DNA from: UBA4615 sp035628395
Lineage (GTDB): Bacteria; Pseudomonadota; Gammaproteobacteria; Burkholderiales; Burkholderiaceae_E
Reading direction: 5' to 3'
DNA length: 64,000 bases
NCBI GenBank assembly: GCA_035628395.1
Contig: DASPJX010000272.1
Coordinates: 1 to 64,000, forward strand
Shown here: positions 33,588 through 44,332 of the stretch, piece after piece
Numbering within the stretch: position 1 is the first letter of the stretch
Layout of the letters: each line of letters starts with the position of its first letter
Translations under genes and position numbers: made by a program
Notes under the pieces: model-generated
The model's database searches: none
What the model saw: the letters and a program-made list of their open reading frames with translations, nothing else
Told to the model about the DNA's origin: nothing

Positions 33588-34559
33588 TCATCGGGCGTCG
33601 CCGAGACGGCGCCTCGTGATCGAGTCGAGCCAGACGGCGACGATGACGATCACCCCGGTCACCAGCGGCTGCCAGTTCGCGTGGATCGCCAGCAGGTTCA
33701 TGCCGTTGATGACGAGGGTGAGCAGCAGCGCGCCGATCAGCGTGCCGCCGATCGTGCCGACGCCGCCGAACAGCGAGGTGCCGCCGATCAGCACCGCGGC
33801 GATCGCCGGCAGCGTCATCGCCTCGCCGATGTCGCCCTCGGCCGAGTTCAGGCGCGCGAGGAACACGAGGCTCGCCAGCCCGGCCATCGCGCCGCTCAGC
33901 GCGTAGACCAGCACGAGCCGCGCGCGCACGGGGATGCCCGACAGCCGCGCCGCCTCGGGGTTCGCGCCGATCGAGTAGATCTGCTGGCCCCAGGACGTGC
34001 GCTGCGCGAACACCGTGCCGACCGCCAGCGCCAGCGCCATCAGGTACACCGGCACCGGGATCCCGAGCCAGTAGCCGCTGCCGATCTGGCGGAAGCCCTG
34101 CGGGAAGCCGTGGATCGTCTCGCCGGCCATGAACCAGTAGGTGACGCCGTGCAGCACCCACAGCATGCCGTAGGTGGCGATGAACGGCGGGATGCGCAGC
34201 GCGGTGACCATCGCGCCGTTCAGCAGGCCGATCGCGGTGCCGGCGCCCAGGCCCACCGTGGCGCCGAGCCAGGGCGATCCGGTCGCCTTCATCGTCGCCG
34301 CCGCGAGGCAGGCCGACATCGCGACGTTCGCCCCGATCGACAGGTCGAGCCCGGCGGTCAGCACCACCAGCGTCAGCCCGGCGGCCAGCAGGAACAGCAG
34401 CGCCGCCTGGCGCAGCACGTTCAGCAGGTTGTTGACCGTCAGGAACGCGTCGCTCGCGAAGGTCAGCGCCACGCACAGCAGCAGCACCGCGAGCAGCCGG
34501 TAGGCCGCGGCGGGGATCTCGAACGAGGGGCCGCGGGCCCCGGTGGCGACGGCGCTCAT
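33588..34559 (-). CDS. Ribose-type ABC transporter permease (second)
   Basis: A 323-residue RbsC-like permease with about 8-10 membrane helices. Family motifs include LTLVVLTAGLDLSIGANVAMSA (first half), NPEAARLSGIPVRARLV (cytoplasmic loop) and SLFGGVGTIGGTLIGALLL. Its start overlaps the stop of the other permease gene by 4 bases. Together they would form a heterodimeric channel. Confidence 0.9.
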   Translation of the reverse strand: MSAVATGARGPSFEIPAAAYRLLAVLLLCVALTFASDAFLTVNNLLNVLRQAALLFLLAAGLTLVVLTAGLDLSIGANVAMSACLAAATMKATGSPWLGATVGLGAGTAIGLLNGAMVTALRIPPFIATYGMLWVLHGVTYWFMAGETIHGFPQGFRQIGSGYWLGIPVPVYLMALALAVGTVFAQRTSWGQQIYSIGANPEAARLSGIPVRARLVLVYALSGAMAGLASLVFLARLNSAEGDIGEAMTLPAIAAVLIGGTSLFGGVGTIGGTLIGALLLTLVINGMNLLAIHANWQPLVTGVIVIVAVWLDSITRRRLGDAR

Positions 34560-35510
34560 CGCTTCCTCCCGAATCCGTCGATCAGCAGCGCGACGATCAC
34601 CAGCACGCCGATCGCGGCGACCTGCACCGACGACGGGATCGCCATCAGGTTCAGGCCGTTGCGCAGCACGCCGATCGCGAACACGCCGAGCACCGTGCCG
34701 AACAGCCAGCCGTTGCCGCGCTCGAACGACGTGCCTCCGACCGCCACCGCCGCGATCGCGTCGAACTCCATGCCGATCGCGCTGGTCGGATGGCCGGCGT
34801 TCATCCGCGCGGTCAGCAGCAGCGCGGCGAGGCCCGACATCGCCCCGCCGAGCACGTAGACCCAGACCAGGCAGCGCTCGACCCGCACGCCGGCGAAGCG
34901 CAGCGCGTCGCGGTTGCCGCCGAGCGCGAACACGTAGGTGCCGAAGCGCGTGTGGTACAGCAGGCCGTGCAGCGCCGCCCAGGACGCGAGCGCGAACAGC
35001 AGCGGCACCGGCAGGCCGGCGACGGTGCCGGTGTAGAGCGGGCCGAGCGACTCGCCGAGCCCGACGATGCTCTGGCCGTCGGTGACCACCAGCGCGAGGC
35101 CCTGCGCGGCGCCCAGCGTGCCCAGCGTCGCGACGAAGGGCGGCACGCCGGCCCGCGCGACGAGCAGGCCGTTCACCACCCCGAACGCGACGCCCACCGC
35201 GAGCGACGCCGGCAGCGACAGCCCGATCGAGCCGCCGGTGCGCACGAGCATCGCGGCGAGCACGACGCTGCACAGCGTCAGCACCGAGCCCGCCGACAGG
35301 TCGAGCCCCTCGGTCATGATGATCAGCGTCATCGGCAGCGCGATCATCAGCAGGATCGCCGACTGGTTCGCGATGTTGACGAGGTTCTGCGACGACAGGA
35401 ACCCCGGTGCGAGCAGCGCGAACGCGAGCGCGAGCGCGCCCAGCATCCAGGCCGCGCCCGGGGTCTCCCGGCGCGGCGCGCGGGCCGCCGGCGCGGCGGC
35501 GAGTGCGTGT

Positions 35511-35518
<8 letters not shown>
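34556..35518 (-). CDS. Ribose-type ABC transporter permease (first)
   Basis: A 320-residue RbsC-like permease. Motifs include LIIMTEGLDLSAGSVLTLCSV, NRDALRFAGVRVERCLVWVY (EAA-like loop) and FERGNGWLFGTVLGVFAIGVL. It overlaps the ATPase gene by 8 bases upstream and the second permease by 4 bases downstream. Paralogous with its neighbour but clearly diverged, so the channel is a heterodimer. Confidence 0.9.
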
Positions 35519-37048
<1,530 letters not shown>

Positions 37049-37052
<4 letters not shown>

Positions 37053-38467
37053 GGCGCCCTCCTGAAGATCTTCCCGGGGTTCATCAGGTCGCGCGGATCG
37101 AGCGCCCGCTTCACCATCCGCATCACGTCGACCGCGTCGCCGAGCTCGGCCTCGAGGAAGTCGATCTTGCCGGTGCCGATGCCGTGCTCGCCGGTGCAGG
37201 TGCCGTCCATCGCCAGCGCGCGATCCACCATCGCGTCGTGCAGCGCCCGCGCCCGCCCGACCTCGTCGGCGTCGTCGGGCCGCACCAGGATCAGCAGGTG
37301 GAAGTTGCCGTCGCCGACGTGCCCGACGATCGGGACGACGAGCCCCGAGGCGTCGATGTCGCGCTTCGTCTCGAGCAGGCAGTCGGCCAGCCGGGAGATC
37401 GGCACGCAGACGTCGGTGATCATCGCGCGCGCCCCCGGGCGCAGCGCCATGCCGGCGTACAGCGTGTTGTCGCGCGCGTGCCAGAGGCGGCTGCGGTCCT
37501 CGGGGCGGTCGGCCCAGCGGAAGCCCTCGCCCCGGTGCTCGGCGGCGATCGCCTCGACCGCGGCGACCTGCTCGGCGACCGCCGCCGGCGAGCCGTGGAA
37601 CTCGAGGAAGAGCGTCGGACGCTCGGCCTGCCCGAGCTTCGAGTGCAGGTTGACGCCGCGGATCATCGTCTCGTCGAGCAGCTCGATGCGCGCCATCGGC
37701 ACGCCGGCCTGCATCGTCGCGATCACGCACTCGACCGCGTCGCGCAGCGAGGCGAACGCGCAGGTCGCGGCCGACACCGCCTCGGGCAGCGGATGCAGCC
37801 GCAGCGTGATCTCGGTGATCACGCCGAGCGTGCCCTCGGAGCCGACGAACAGCTTGGTGAGGTCGTAGCCCGCGGCCGACTTGCGGGCGCGCCGGCTCGT
37901 GCGGATCGTCCGGCCGTCGGCGAGCACCACCTCCAGGCCGAGCACGTTGTCGCGCATCGTGCCGTAGCGCACCGCCATCGTGCCCGACGCGCGGGTCGAG
38001 CTCATGCCGCCGATCGAGGCGTCGGCGCCCGGATCGATCGGGAAGAAGAGGCCGGTGCCGCCGAGCTGCGCGTTGAGCTGCTTGCGCGTCAGCCCCGGCT
38101 GCACGCGGCAGTCGAGGTCGGCGGCGTCGACGGCGAGCACGCGGTTCATGCGCCCCATGTCGAGGCTGATCCCGCCGCGCGGCGCCGAGGTGTTGCCCTC
38201 GAGCGAGGTGCCCGCGCCGAACGGGATCACCGGCACGTCGAGGGCGGCGGCCCGCCGGACGATCTCGGCGACCTCGGCGGTCGACTCCGGGAACGCCACC
38301 AGGTCGGGCGGCTCGACGTGGTGCCAGGCCTCGCTGCGGCCGTGGTGCTCGCGGACGGCGCGCCCGGCGCTGACGCGATCGCCGAGCAGCGGGCGCAGCG
38401 CGGCGAGGAGCGCGGGCGCGCCCGCGGCGATCGACGGGTCGGCCTCGGGGCCGAGTGCGGTGTGCAT
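37049..38467 (-). CDS. FAD-linked oxidase (D-lactate/glycolate dehydrogenase GlcD family)
   Basis: A 472-residue flavoprotein. The FAD-binding domain (~50-220) includes VIPFGAGTSLEGNTSAPRGG, PGLTRKQLNAQLGGTGL and DPGADASIGGM. The C-terminal cap domain ends with GHVGDGNFHLLI and TGEHGIGTGK, both conserved in D-lactate, glycolate and 2-hydroxyglutarate dehydrogenases. It probably oxidises a 2-hydroxyacid or similar compound with a quinone or cytochrome acceptor. It is coupled to the ABC ATPase gene and follows the dioxygenase gene by 10 bases, so it belongs to the same operon. Confidence 0.88.
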
Positions 38468-38477
38468 CGCGCGCTCC

Positions 38478-39341
38478 TCAGGCCGACGGCGCCAGGACGA
38501 AGTCGAAGTCGAGCGTGTGGAACGGCCGCTCGAGCGCCGTGCCGTCGGGCGCGGTGCCCGCCTCGTGCCGCCGCCACGACGCGAGCAGCGAGGAGCGCAC
38601 GCCGAACACCGCGTCGGAGTCGAGGTAGGGGTCGTCGTCGCGGAACACGTGGGTGATCAGCCGCTCGTAGCCGGGCGCGGTGATCATGAAGTGCAGGTGC
38701 GCGGGCCGCCACGGATGGCGCGCGGTGGCGACCAGCATGTCGCCGACCGGGCCGTCGGTGGGGATCGGGTAGGCGACCGGCACGATCGAACGGAAGTGGA
38801 AGCGCCCGTCGCCGTCGGCGCGCAGGCGGCCGCGCGCGCGGTGCCCGTCGAGCCCGGGGCGCTGGACGTCGTAGAAGCCCTCCGCGTCGGCCTGCCAGAC
38901 CTCGATGTCGGCGCCCGGCACCGGCTCGCCGCCGACGCCCCGCACCGATCCGCGCACGAAGCACGGCTCGCCCGCGGCGCCGTTCGCCACGTCGTCGCCG
39001 AGCGCGTACTGCGGCGCGCCCTCGACGTGGAACGGCCCGAACACCGTCGCCTCGGTGCAGCCCGGCGGCTTGCGCTGGTTGAGCGCGGTGACCAGCATCG
39101 ACAGCCCGAGCGTGTCGGACAGCAGGATGAACTCCTGGCGCGTGTCGGTGGTCGTGTGGCCCACCGCGGTCAGGAAGCGGATCCCCTCGAACCACTCGGC
39201 CTCGGTCAGCCGCGTCTCGCGCGCGAACGCGTGCAGGTGCTGCACGAGGCTGGTGAGGATCTCCTTCAGCCGCGGGTCGGGCGTCTTCTCGAGGCGGGCG
39301 ATCACCGCGCGGGTGATGTTGTCCTCGTCCAGGTTCCTCAT
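38478..39341 (-). CDS. Intradiol ring-cleavage dioxygenase, hydroxyquinol 1,2-dioxygenase-like
   Basis: A 287-residue non-haem Fe(III) dioxygenase. An N-terminal helical dimerisation domain is followed by the catalytic beta-sandwich. Iron ligands are Tyr157, Tyr191, His215 and His217, with the spacing of hydroxyquinol 1,2-dioxygenases. GPFHVEGAP and RPAHLHFMI are conserved family segments. It would open a 1,2-diol ring; with hydroxyquinol the product is maleylacetate, for which a reductase gene exists in this island. Catechol or chlorocatechol cleavage is the alternative. GGAGAGGAGA gives a strong ribosome-binding site. It is the first gene of an operon running to at least 31490. Confidence 0.88.
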   Translation of the reverse strand: MRNLDEDNITRAVIARLEKTPDPRLKEILTSLVQHLHAFARETRLTEAEWFEGIRFLTAVGHTTTDTRQEFILLSDTLGLSMLVTALNQRKPPGCTEATVFGPFHVEGAPQYALGDDVANGAAGEPCFVRGSVRGVGGEPVPGADIEVWQADAEGFYDVQRPGLDGHRARGRLRADGDGRFHFRSIVPVAYPIPTDGPVGDMLVATARHPWRPAHLHFMITAPGYERLITHVFRDDDPYLDSDAVFGVRSSLLASWRRHEAGTAPDGTALERPFHTLDFDFVLAPSA

Positions 39342-39411
39342 GTCTCCTCTCCCGGGGGCGTGCCGCCCCGCTTTTCCGGCAGGATAGACTTTGCGTCGTC
39401 GGCAATGAAGA

Positions 39412-39444
39412 GCCGCCGCGGTAAAACTCGTTTCCGCCGGCGGC
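39412..39444. promoter_or_regulatory. Candidate LysR operator in the dioxygenase/LysR spacer
   Basis: GCCGCCG (39412-39418) and CGGCGGC (39438-39444) are inverted arms around an AT-richer core, GGTAAAACTCGTTTCC, which itself is nearly symmetric. The element lies 15 bases before the LysR start and about 70 bases before the divergent dioxygenase gene, a usual place for a LysR activator site that also represses its own gene. Confidence 0.5.
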
Positions 39445-39458
39445 AACAATGGACGCGC

Positions 39459-40382
39459 ATGGACCGCTGGCGGGAACTCGAACTGATGGTGCACCTCGCG
39501 GAGCTCGGCAGCCTCACGCGCGCCGCGGAGGCGATGGGCACGTCGAACGCGGCGGCCAGCCGCGCGCTCGCCGCCCTCGAGGCCCGGCTGGGCGCCCGGC
39601 TGGTCGAGCGCAGCACGCGGCGGCTCAGCCTGACCGAGCAGGGCGACCGCTTCGTGCGCCAGTGCCGCAGCGCGATGGCGGAGATCAAGGAGGCCGAGAA
39701 CGAGGTCAACGCCGCGACCCTGAACCCGACGGGCACGCTGCGGCTGACCGCGTCGGTGTCCTTCGCGGTGCACCACGTCGCGCCGCTGCTGCCGAGCTAC
39801 ACCGCGCGCTGGCCGAACGTGCGGGTCCACGTGGTGACCGCGAACCGCTACGTCGACGTCGTCGACAACAACATCGACCTCGCGATCCGCACCCGCGAGT
39901 ACGAGGCCGACTCGGGGCTCACGATCCGGCGGCTCGCGACGACGCGCCGGCTGCTGGCCGCCTCGCCCGCCTACCTCTCGCGCTTCGGCACGCCGCGCCG
40001 CCCCGAGGACCTGGCCGGCCACCGGATGCTGATCTACTCGTACGCGAACCGTCCCGACGAGCTGAGGCTGAGCTCGCCGCAGGGCACGCAGACCGTGCGC
40101 ATCGAGCCCTTCCTCGAGTCGAACGAGGGCCAGGTGGTGCGCGAGGCCGCGCTGAACGGGCTCGGCATCCTCGTGCAGCCGACCTACATCATCCACGACG
40201 ACCTGGTCGGCGGGCGGCTGGTGCCGCTGCTGGAGGACTGGGACCTGCCGCGCCTCACGATCAGCTTCGCGTACCCGAGCCGCCGTCACCTGCCCGCGAA
40301 GGTGCGCAGCTTCATCGACCACATGAGCGAGCACTTCGCGCGGCAGGGCTACGAGCGGCGCTGGACCGCCCGCTTCGGCTGA
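39459..40382 (+). CDS. LysR-family regulator of the dioxygenase operon
   Basis: A 307-residue LysR protein: winged-helix region LELMVHLAELGSLTRAAEAM with GTSNAAASRALAALE, then a substrate domain with NPTGTLRLTASVSFAVHHVAP, RPEDLAGHRMLIYSY and a C-terminal DHMSEHFA end. This is the CrgA/DsdC-like branch common beside aromatic catabolic genes. Divergent orientation and a palindromic site in the 117-base spacer point to control of the dioxygenase-ABC operon. The effector is unknown. ATG 39459 was chosen from the start of homology. Confidence 0.87.
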   Translation: MDRWRELELMVHLAELGSLTRAAEAMGTSNAAASRALAALEARLGARLVERSTRRLSLTEQGDRFVRQCRSAMAEIKEAENEVNAATLNPTGTLRLTASVSFAVHHVAPLLPSYTARWPNVRVHVVTANRYVDVVDNNIDLAIRTREYEADSGLTIRRLATTRRLLAASPAYLSRFGTPRRPEDLAGHRMLIYSYANRPDELRLSSPQGTQTVRIEPFLESNEGQVVREAALNGLGILVQPTYIIHDDLVGGRLVPLLEDWDLPRLTISFAYPSRRHLPAKVRSFIDHMSEHFARQGYERRWTARFG

Positions 40383-40410
40383 GGCCCCGGAGGCGGTCCG
40401 GGCCGGACGT

Positions 40411-41286
40411 TCAGAGCCGCTCCGGATCGAGCCCCGAGGCGCGCTCGAGCACGCGGATCACCGTCGCGTAGTCGAGCTCGGCGTCGCCCTGCGCGATCGC
40501 GGCGACCATCTGCTCGCGGACCTGCGCGACGAGCGACAGCGGCACGCCGAGCGCGCGGCCGGCCGACAGCACGAGGTCGACGTCCTTGTTCATCTGCGGG
40601 ACCGTGAAGGTCGGCGTGAAGTCGCGCGCCGACAGCTGCACCGACTTCGCCTTGACGATCGGCGAGGCGACCGCGCTCGCGGTCAGCACGCGCCACATGT
40701 CCTCCCAGGCGAGCCCGCCCTTGCGACCGAGCACGAGCGCCTCGGCGAGCATCCCCGAGGTCACCGCGATCATCAGGTTGACGACGAGCTTCATCAGCCG
40801 GGCCTGCTCGGCGTCGCCGACCCAGAAGCGCGTCGGCCCGAGCAGCGGCAGCAGCGGCTCGACCTCGTCCCAGGCCGCGCGGTCGCCCGAGCCGATCAGC
40901 GTCAGCTGGGCGGCCTCGGCCATGTGGTTGTTGCCCGACACCGTCATCCGCACGTGCCGCGCGCCCGCGGCGGTGGCGACCGCCGCCGCGCGCGCCGACG
41001 CCTCGGGCGACACGGTGCTCGTGTCGACCCAGATGCCGGCGAAGCGCACGGCGGCGAGCGCGTCGGCCACCGCCTCGAGCGCGCCGTCGTTCGGCAGCGA
41101 CGAGAACGCGACGGCGGCGCCGTCGAGCGCCCGCGCGAGCGTGTCGGCGACCTCGAGCCCGGCGGCCGCGGCCGCCTCCCGCCGCTCGGGCGACGGGTCG
41201 TGCGCGCGCACCGCGTGGCCCGCGCGCCGCAGGTGGCCGGCCATCGGCAGGCCCATCTTCCCGACTCCGACGAATGCGATCCTCAT
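40411..41286 (-). CDS. NAD(P)-dependent beta-hydroxyacid dehydrogenase (3-hydroxyisobutyrate dehydrogenase family)
   Basis: A 291-residue protein. It starts with a Rossmann motif, FVGVGKMGLPMAGHLRRAGH; MTVSGNNHMAEAAQLTLIGSG aligns with the DAPVSGG substrate loop of the family, with K in LMKLVVNLMI as the catalytic Lys. Family members interconvert a beta-hydroxyacid and its semialdehyde (for example tartronate semialdehyde or 3-hydroxyisobutyrate). DAPVSGG is replaced here by a degenerate form, so the substrate may be unusual. It lies last in the 46717-40411 operon, 4 bases after the amidohydrolase. Confidence 0.85.
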   Translation of the reverse strand: MRIAFVGVGKMGLPMAGHLRRAGHAVRAHDPSPERREAAAAAGLEVADTLARALDGAAVAFSSLPNDGALEAVADALAAVRFAGIWVDTSTVSPEASARAAAVATAAGARHVRMTVSGNNHMAEAAQLTLIGSGDRAAWDEVEPLLPLLGPTRFWVGDAEQARLMKLVVNLMIAVTSGMLAEALVLGRKGGLAWEDMWRVLTASAVASPIVKAKSVQLSARDFTPTFTVPQMNKDVDLVLSAGRALGVPLSLVAQVREQMVAAIAQGDAELDYATVIRVLERASGLDPERL

Positions 41287-41290
41287 CCCC

Positions 41291-42655
41291 TCACCCCCCG
41301 AGCGCGGCGCCCGGCCGCAGCCCCATCTCCGACAGGATCCGTTCGCCCGAGGCGCGCAGCCGCGCCACGAGCGCCGGGACGTCCGCGTCGAGCAGCCGCC
41401 CGTCGCGCTTCCTCCACCGACCCGCGACCATCACCGCGTCGACGTCGCCGCGGCCCGACTGCATGACCACCGTGGCGATCGGGTCGTGCACCGGCTGCAG
41501 GTGCAGCCGGTCGCAGCGGATCGCCACCAGGTCGGCCTGCCGGCCGACGGCGAGCGAGCCGATGCGGTCCTCGACGCCCAGCATGCGGGCGCCCTCGATC
41601 GTGGCCCAGGCGAGCGCGTCGCGCGCCGGCACGGTGGTGGTCGGCGGGATCGCGCCGTGCGCGTCGCGGTGCGCGGCGTTGTCGAGCGCGCGCTGCATGC
41701 CGAGCGCGATCCGCGCCGCCGCCAGCATCTCGCCCGAGTGCACCGACTCGAGGTCGGCGCCGAGCGAGGGCGCGCGCCCGAGCCGCCGCAGCCGCCCGGT
41801 GATCGGGAAGCCGTGGCCCTGCGTCATCTCGTTCTCGGGCGTCACCGAGAAGCTCATGCCGAGCGCGCAGAAGCGCGCGAGCCGCCGGTCGTCGAGCGCG
41901 TGGCCGTGCACGATGTTGATCCGCGGCCCGAGCAGCCCCTCGGCCTCGAGCCGGTCCCAGCCCTCGGGCGTGCGGGCCGGCCCGCCGCCCTGGTGCATCG
42001 AGCCGACGAGGCCGAGCTCGCGCACCAGGCGGAAGTCGTGCAGCGCGACCTCCATCGTCGAGTAGTGCGGGCCGAGGATCGCCGCGCCGACCGACACCAG
42101 GCCGTGCGCGCGCTCGCGCACCAGCCGCTCGAGCTTCGCGCGCGGATGCGGCACCTCCCAGAACCCGGGCTCGCCCGGCTTCGGGTCGGGCTTCGGTGTG
42201 CCGTGCATGAAGCACGCGCGCAGCCCGCTCGCGTGCAGCGCGTCGAGCGCGGCGTCGTCGTGCGCGGGGGTCGGGTTCGCGTGGCACCAGTCGACGAGCG
42301 TCGTCGTGCCGCCGTCGAGCTGGTTCAGCGCGCCGGCGAGCGTCGCCGCGTGCAGGTCCTCCGGACGGAACACCGTGGCGAGGCCCGCGTGCATCTTCGA
42401 GAAGTACTCGGGCAGCGTCCAGTCCGAGGCGACGCCGCGCAGCCCGGTCTGCCAGGTGTGCAGGTGGGCGTTCACCAGGCCGGGGATCAGGATCCGGTCG
42501 CCGAGCTCGACGACCTCGGCGTCGTCGACCTCGAGGCGCGGCGCGATCGCCGCGATCCGGTCGCCCTCGACCAGCAGGTCGCCGCGCGGCAGCGTGCCGG
42601 TCGCCGCATCCATCGTCACGATCGTCGCGCCGCGCAGCAGCGTCCGTGCCGCCAT
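41291..42655 (-). CDS. Amidohydrolase of the TRZ/ATZ (8-oxoguanine/cytosine deaminase-like) family
   Basis: A 454-residue metal-dependent hydrolase. Metal ligands are seen in NAHLHTWQTG (H-x-H), GSMHQGG, VHGHALDD and the later catalytic region MSFSVTPENEMTQGHG. The C-terminal SLAVGRQADLVAI is the usual beta-sandwich return. Relatives include 8-oxoguanine deaminase, atrazine chlorohydrolase and other deaminases or dechlorinases of N-heteroaromatic rings. PENEMTQG instead of the common PxSNxxLG distinguishes it from standard deaminases. Within this island it may remove an amino or halogen group from a ring before cleavage; that is inference. Confidence 0.82.
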   Translation of the reverse strand: MAARTLLRGATIVTMDAATGTLPRGDLLVEGDRIAAIAPRLEVDDAEVVELGDRILIPGLVNAHLHTWQTGLRGVASDWTLPEYFSKMHAGLATVFRPEDLHAATLAGALNQLDGGTTTLVDWCHANPTPAHDDAALDALHASGLRACFMHGTPKPDPKPGEPGFWEVPHPRAKLERLVRERAHGLVSVGAAILGPHYSTMEVALHDFRLVRELGLVGSMHQGGGPARTPEGWDRLEAEGLLGPRINIVHGHALDDRRLARFCALGMSFSVTPENEMTQGHGFPITGRLRRLGRAPSLGADLESVHSGEMLAAARIALGMQRALDNAAHRDAHGAIPPTTTVPARDALAWATIEGARMLGVEDRIGSLAVGRQADLVAIRCDRLHLQPVHDPIATVVMQSGRGDVDAVMVAGRWRKRDGRLLDADVPALVARLRASGERILSEMGLRPGAALGG

Positions 42656-42712
42656 CGTTCCCCTCCTCACGGCGGACCGCGGCGCGCGCGTCCGGCCGTC
42701 CATGCGTCGCGC

Positions 42713-43084
42713 TCAGGCGACGCGCACGATGCCGTCCCCGACGGCGACCTCGATCCGCTGCAGCCGGTCGCCCCGGCAGGGGCCGTCCCAGCACGCGCCG
42801 TCGTCGAGCGCGAACATCGCCGAGTGATGCGGGCAGAGCAGGTCGCGCCGGCCGTCCGCCTCGATCACGCAGTACACGCCCGGCGAGAACCCGAGCGGGA
42901 TCCGCGCGTGCGGGCACTCGTCGACGTAGGCCCGCACGCCGTCGGGCATCCTGAACAGCACGAGCCGGAACGCGCCCGGGCCCTCGCCGAAGACGCGCTC
43001 GAGCCCGTTGTCGGCCGGCACCTCGTCGAGGGCGGCGAGCGCGGTGCCCGGCGCGGGGGCGTTCGGACGCTCTCGCCAGCCCAT
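42713..43084 (-). CDS. Rieske [2Fe-2S] protein
   Basis: A 123-residue single-domain Rieske protein. Cluster ligands are Cys57-His59 (ECPHARIPLG) and Cys84-His87 (LCPHHSAMF), in the C-x-H ... C-x2-H pattern. It resembles ferredoxin components of ring-hydroxylating dioxygenases, yet no oxygenase alpha subunit or ferredoxin reductase gene is present in the island. It may serve an oxygenase encoded elsewhere or another redox enzyme. It lies between the thiolase and amidohydrolase genes, on the same strand, with short gaps. Confidence 0.85.
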   Translation of the reverse strand: MGWRERPNAPAPGTALAALDEVPADNGLERVFGEGPGAFRLVLFRMPDGVRAYVDECPHARIPLGFSPGVYCVIEADGRRDLLCPHHSAMFALDDGACWDGPCRGDRLQRIEVAVGDGIVRVA

Positions 43085-43104
43085 CGTCGCGCCCTCGCCC
43101 GCGC

Positions 43105-44307
43105 TCAGACGCGCTCGACCAGCATCGCGATGCCCTGGCCCACGCCGATGCACATCGTCGCGACCGCGAGGCGGCCGCCGCTCGCGTGCAGCTGGCTGAC
43201 CGCGGTGAGCACGAGCCGCGCGCCCGAGGCGCCCAGCGGGTGCCCGAGCGCGATCGCGCCGCCGTTCGGGTTCACGTGCGCCGCGTCGTCCGGCAGCCCG
43301 AGCATCCGCATCGTCGCCAGCCCCTGCGCGGCGAAGGCCTCGTTGAGCTCGACCACGTCGATCTCGCCGATCGTGCGGCCGGTCTTCGCGAGCAGCTTCT
43401 GCGTGGCCGGCGCCGGGCCGATCCCCATGATCCGCGGCGCGACGCCGGCGGTGGCCATCGCGACGACGCGGGCGCGCGGGGTCAGGCCGTGGCGGTCGAC
43501 CGCGTCGCCCGAGGCGAGCAGGATCGCGGCCGAGCCGTCGTTGACGCCCGACGCGTTGCCGGCGGTGACGGTGCCGTCGGGCCGCACGACGCCCTTCAGC
43601 TTCGCGAGCGCCTCCATCGTGGTCTCGCGCGGATGCTCGTCCTTCGAGACCACCGTCGGATCCCCTTTCTTGGAGGGGATCGTCACCGGCACGATCTCGC
43701 GCTCGAAGAAGCCGTTGCGCTGCGCGGCCGCCGCGCGCTGCTGGCTGCGCAGCGCGAAGGCGTCCTGGTCCTCGCGCCCGACCTTGAAGTCGGTCGCCAC
43801 GTTCTCGGCGGTCTCGGGCATCGCGTCGACGCCGTAAAGCTGCTTCATCCTCGGATTGACGAAGCGCCAGCCGATCGTCGTGTCGTAGACCGCGTTGGTG
43901 CGCGAGAACGCCGAGTCGGCCTTCGGCATCACGAACGGCGCGCGCGACATGCTCTCGACGCCGCCGGCGATCCCGAGGTCGATCTCGCCGCAGCGGATCG
44001 CGCGCGCGACGGTGCCGACCGCGTCCATGCCCGAGCCGCACAGCCGGTTGATCGTCGCGGCCGGCACGTCCTGCGGCAGCCCCGCGAGCAGCAGCGCCAT
44101 CCGCGCCACGTTGCGGTTGTCCTCGCCCGCCTGGTTCGCGCAGCCGAGGATGACCTCCTCGATCGCGGCGGGATCGAGCTTCGGGTTGCGCGCGATCAGC
44201 GCGGCGATCGGGACGGCGGCCAGGTCGTCGGCGCGGACCGAGGCCAGCGCGCCGCCGTAGCGGCCGATGGGCGTGCGGACCGCGTCGCAGATGAAGACGT
44301 CTCTCAT
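43105..44307 (-). CDS. pcaF: 3-oxoadipyl-CoA thiolase
   Basis: A 400-residue thiolase. It begins MRDVFICDAVRTPIGRYGGAL, essentially the PcaF signature, and includes catalytic Cys in NRLCGSGMDAV (~residue 90), ELNEAFAAQ, NPNGGAIALGHPLGASGAR (His) and CIGVGQG (second Cys). It cleaves 3-oxoadipyl-CoA to succinyl-CoA and acetyl-CoA, the last step of the beta-ketoadipate pathway. Context with pcaI/pcaJ-type genes supports that over a general acetyl-CoA acetyltransferase. The ribosome-binding site is GGAGTG. Confidence 0.92.
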   Translation of the reverse strand: MRDVFICDAVRTPIGRYGGALASVRADDLAAVPIAALIARNPKLDPAAIEEVILGCANQAGEDNRNVARMALLLAGLPQDVPAATINRLCGSGMDAVGTVARAIRCGEIDLGIAGGVESMSRAPFVMPKADSAFSRTNAVYDTTIGWRFVNPRMKQLYGVDAMPETAENVATDFKVGREDQDAFALRSQQRAAAAQRNGFFEREIVPVTIPSKKGDPTVVSKDEHPRETTMEALAKLKGVVRPDGTVTAGNASGVNDGSAAILLASGDAVDRHGLTPRARVVAMATAGVAPRIMGIGPAPATQKLLAKTGRTIGEIDVVELNEAFAAQGLATMRMLGLPDDAAHVNPNGGAIALGHPLGASGARLVLTAVSQLHASGGRLAVATMCIGVGQGIAMLVERV

Positions 44308-44332
44308 GGGAACACTCCTCCCGGTTCGGGTG

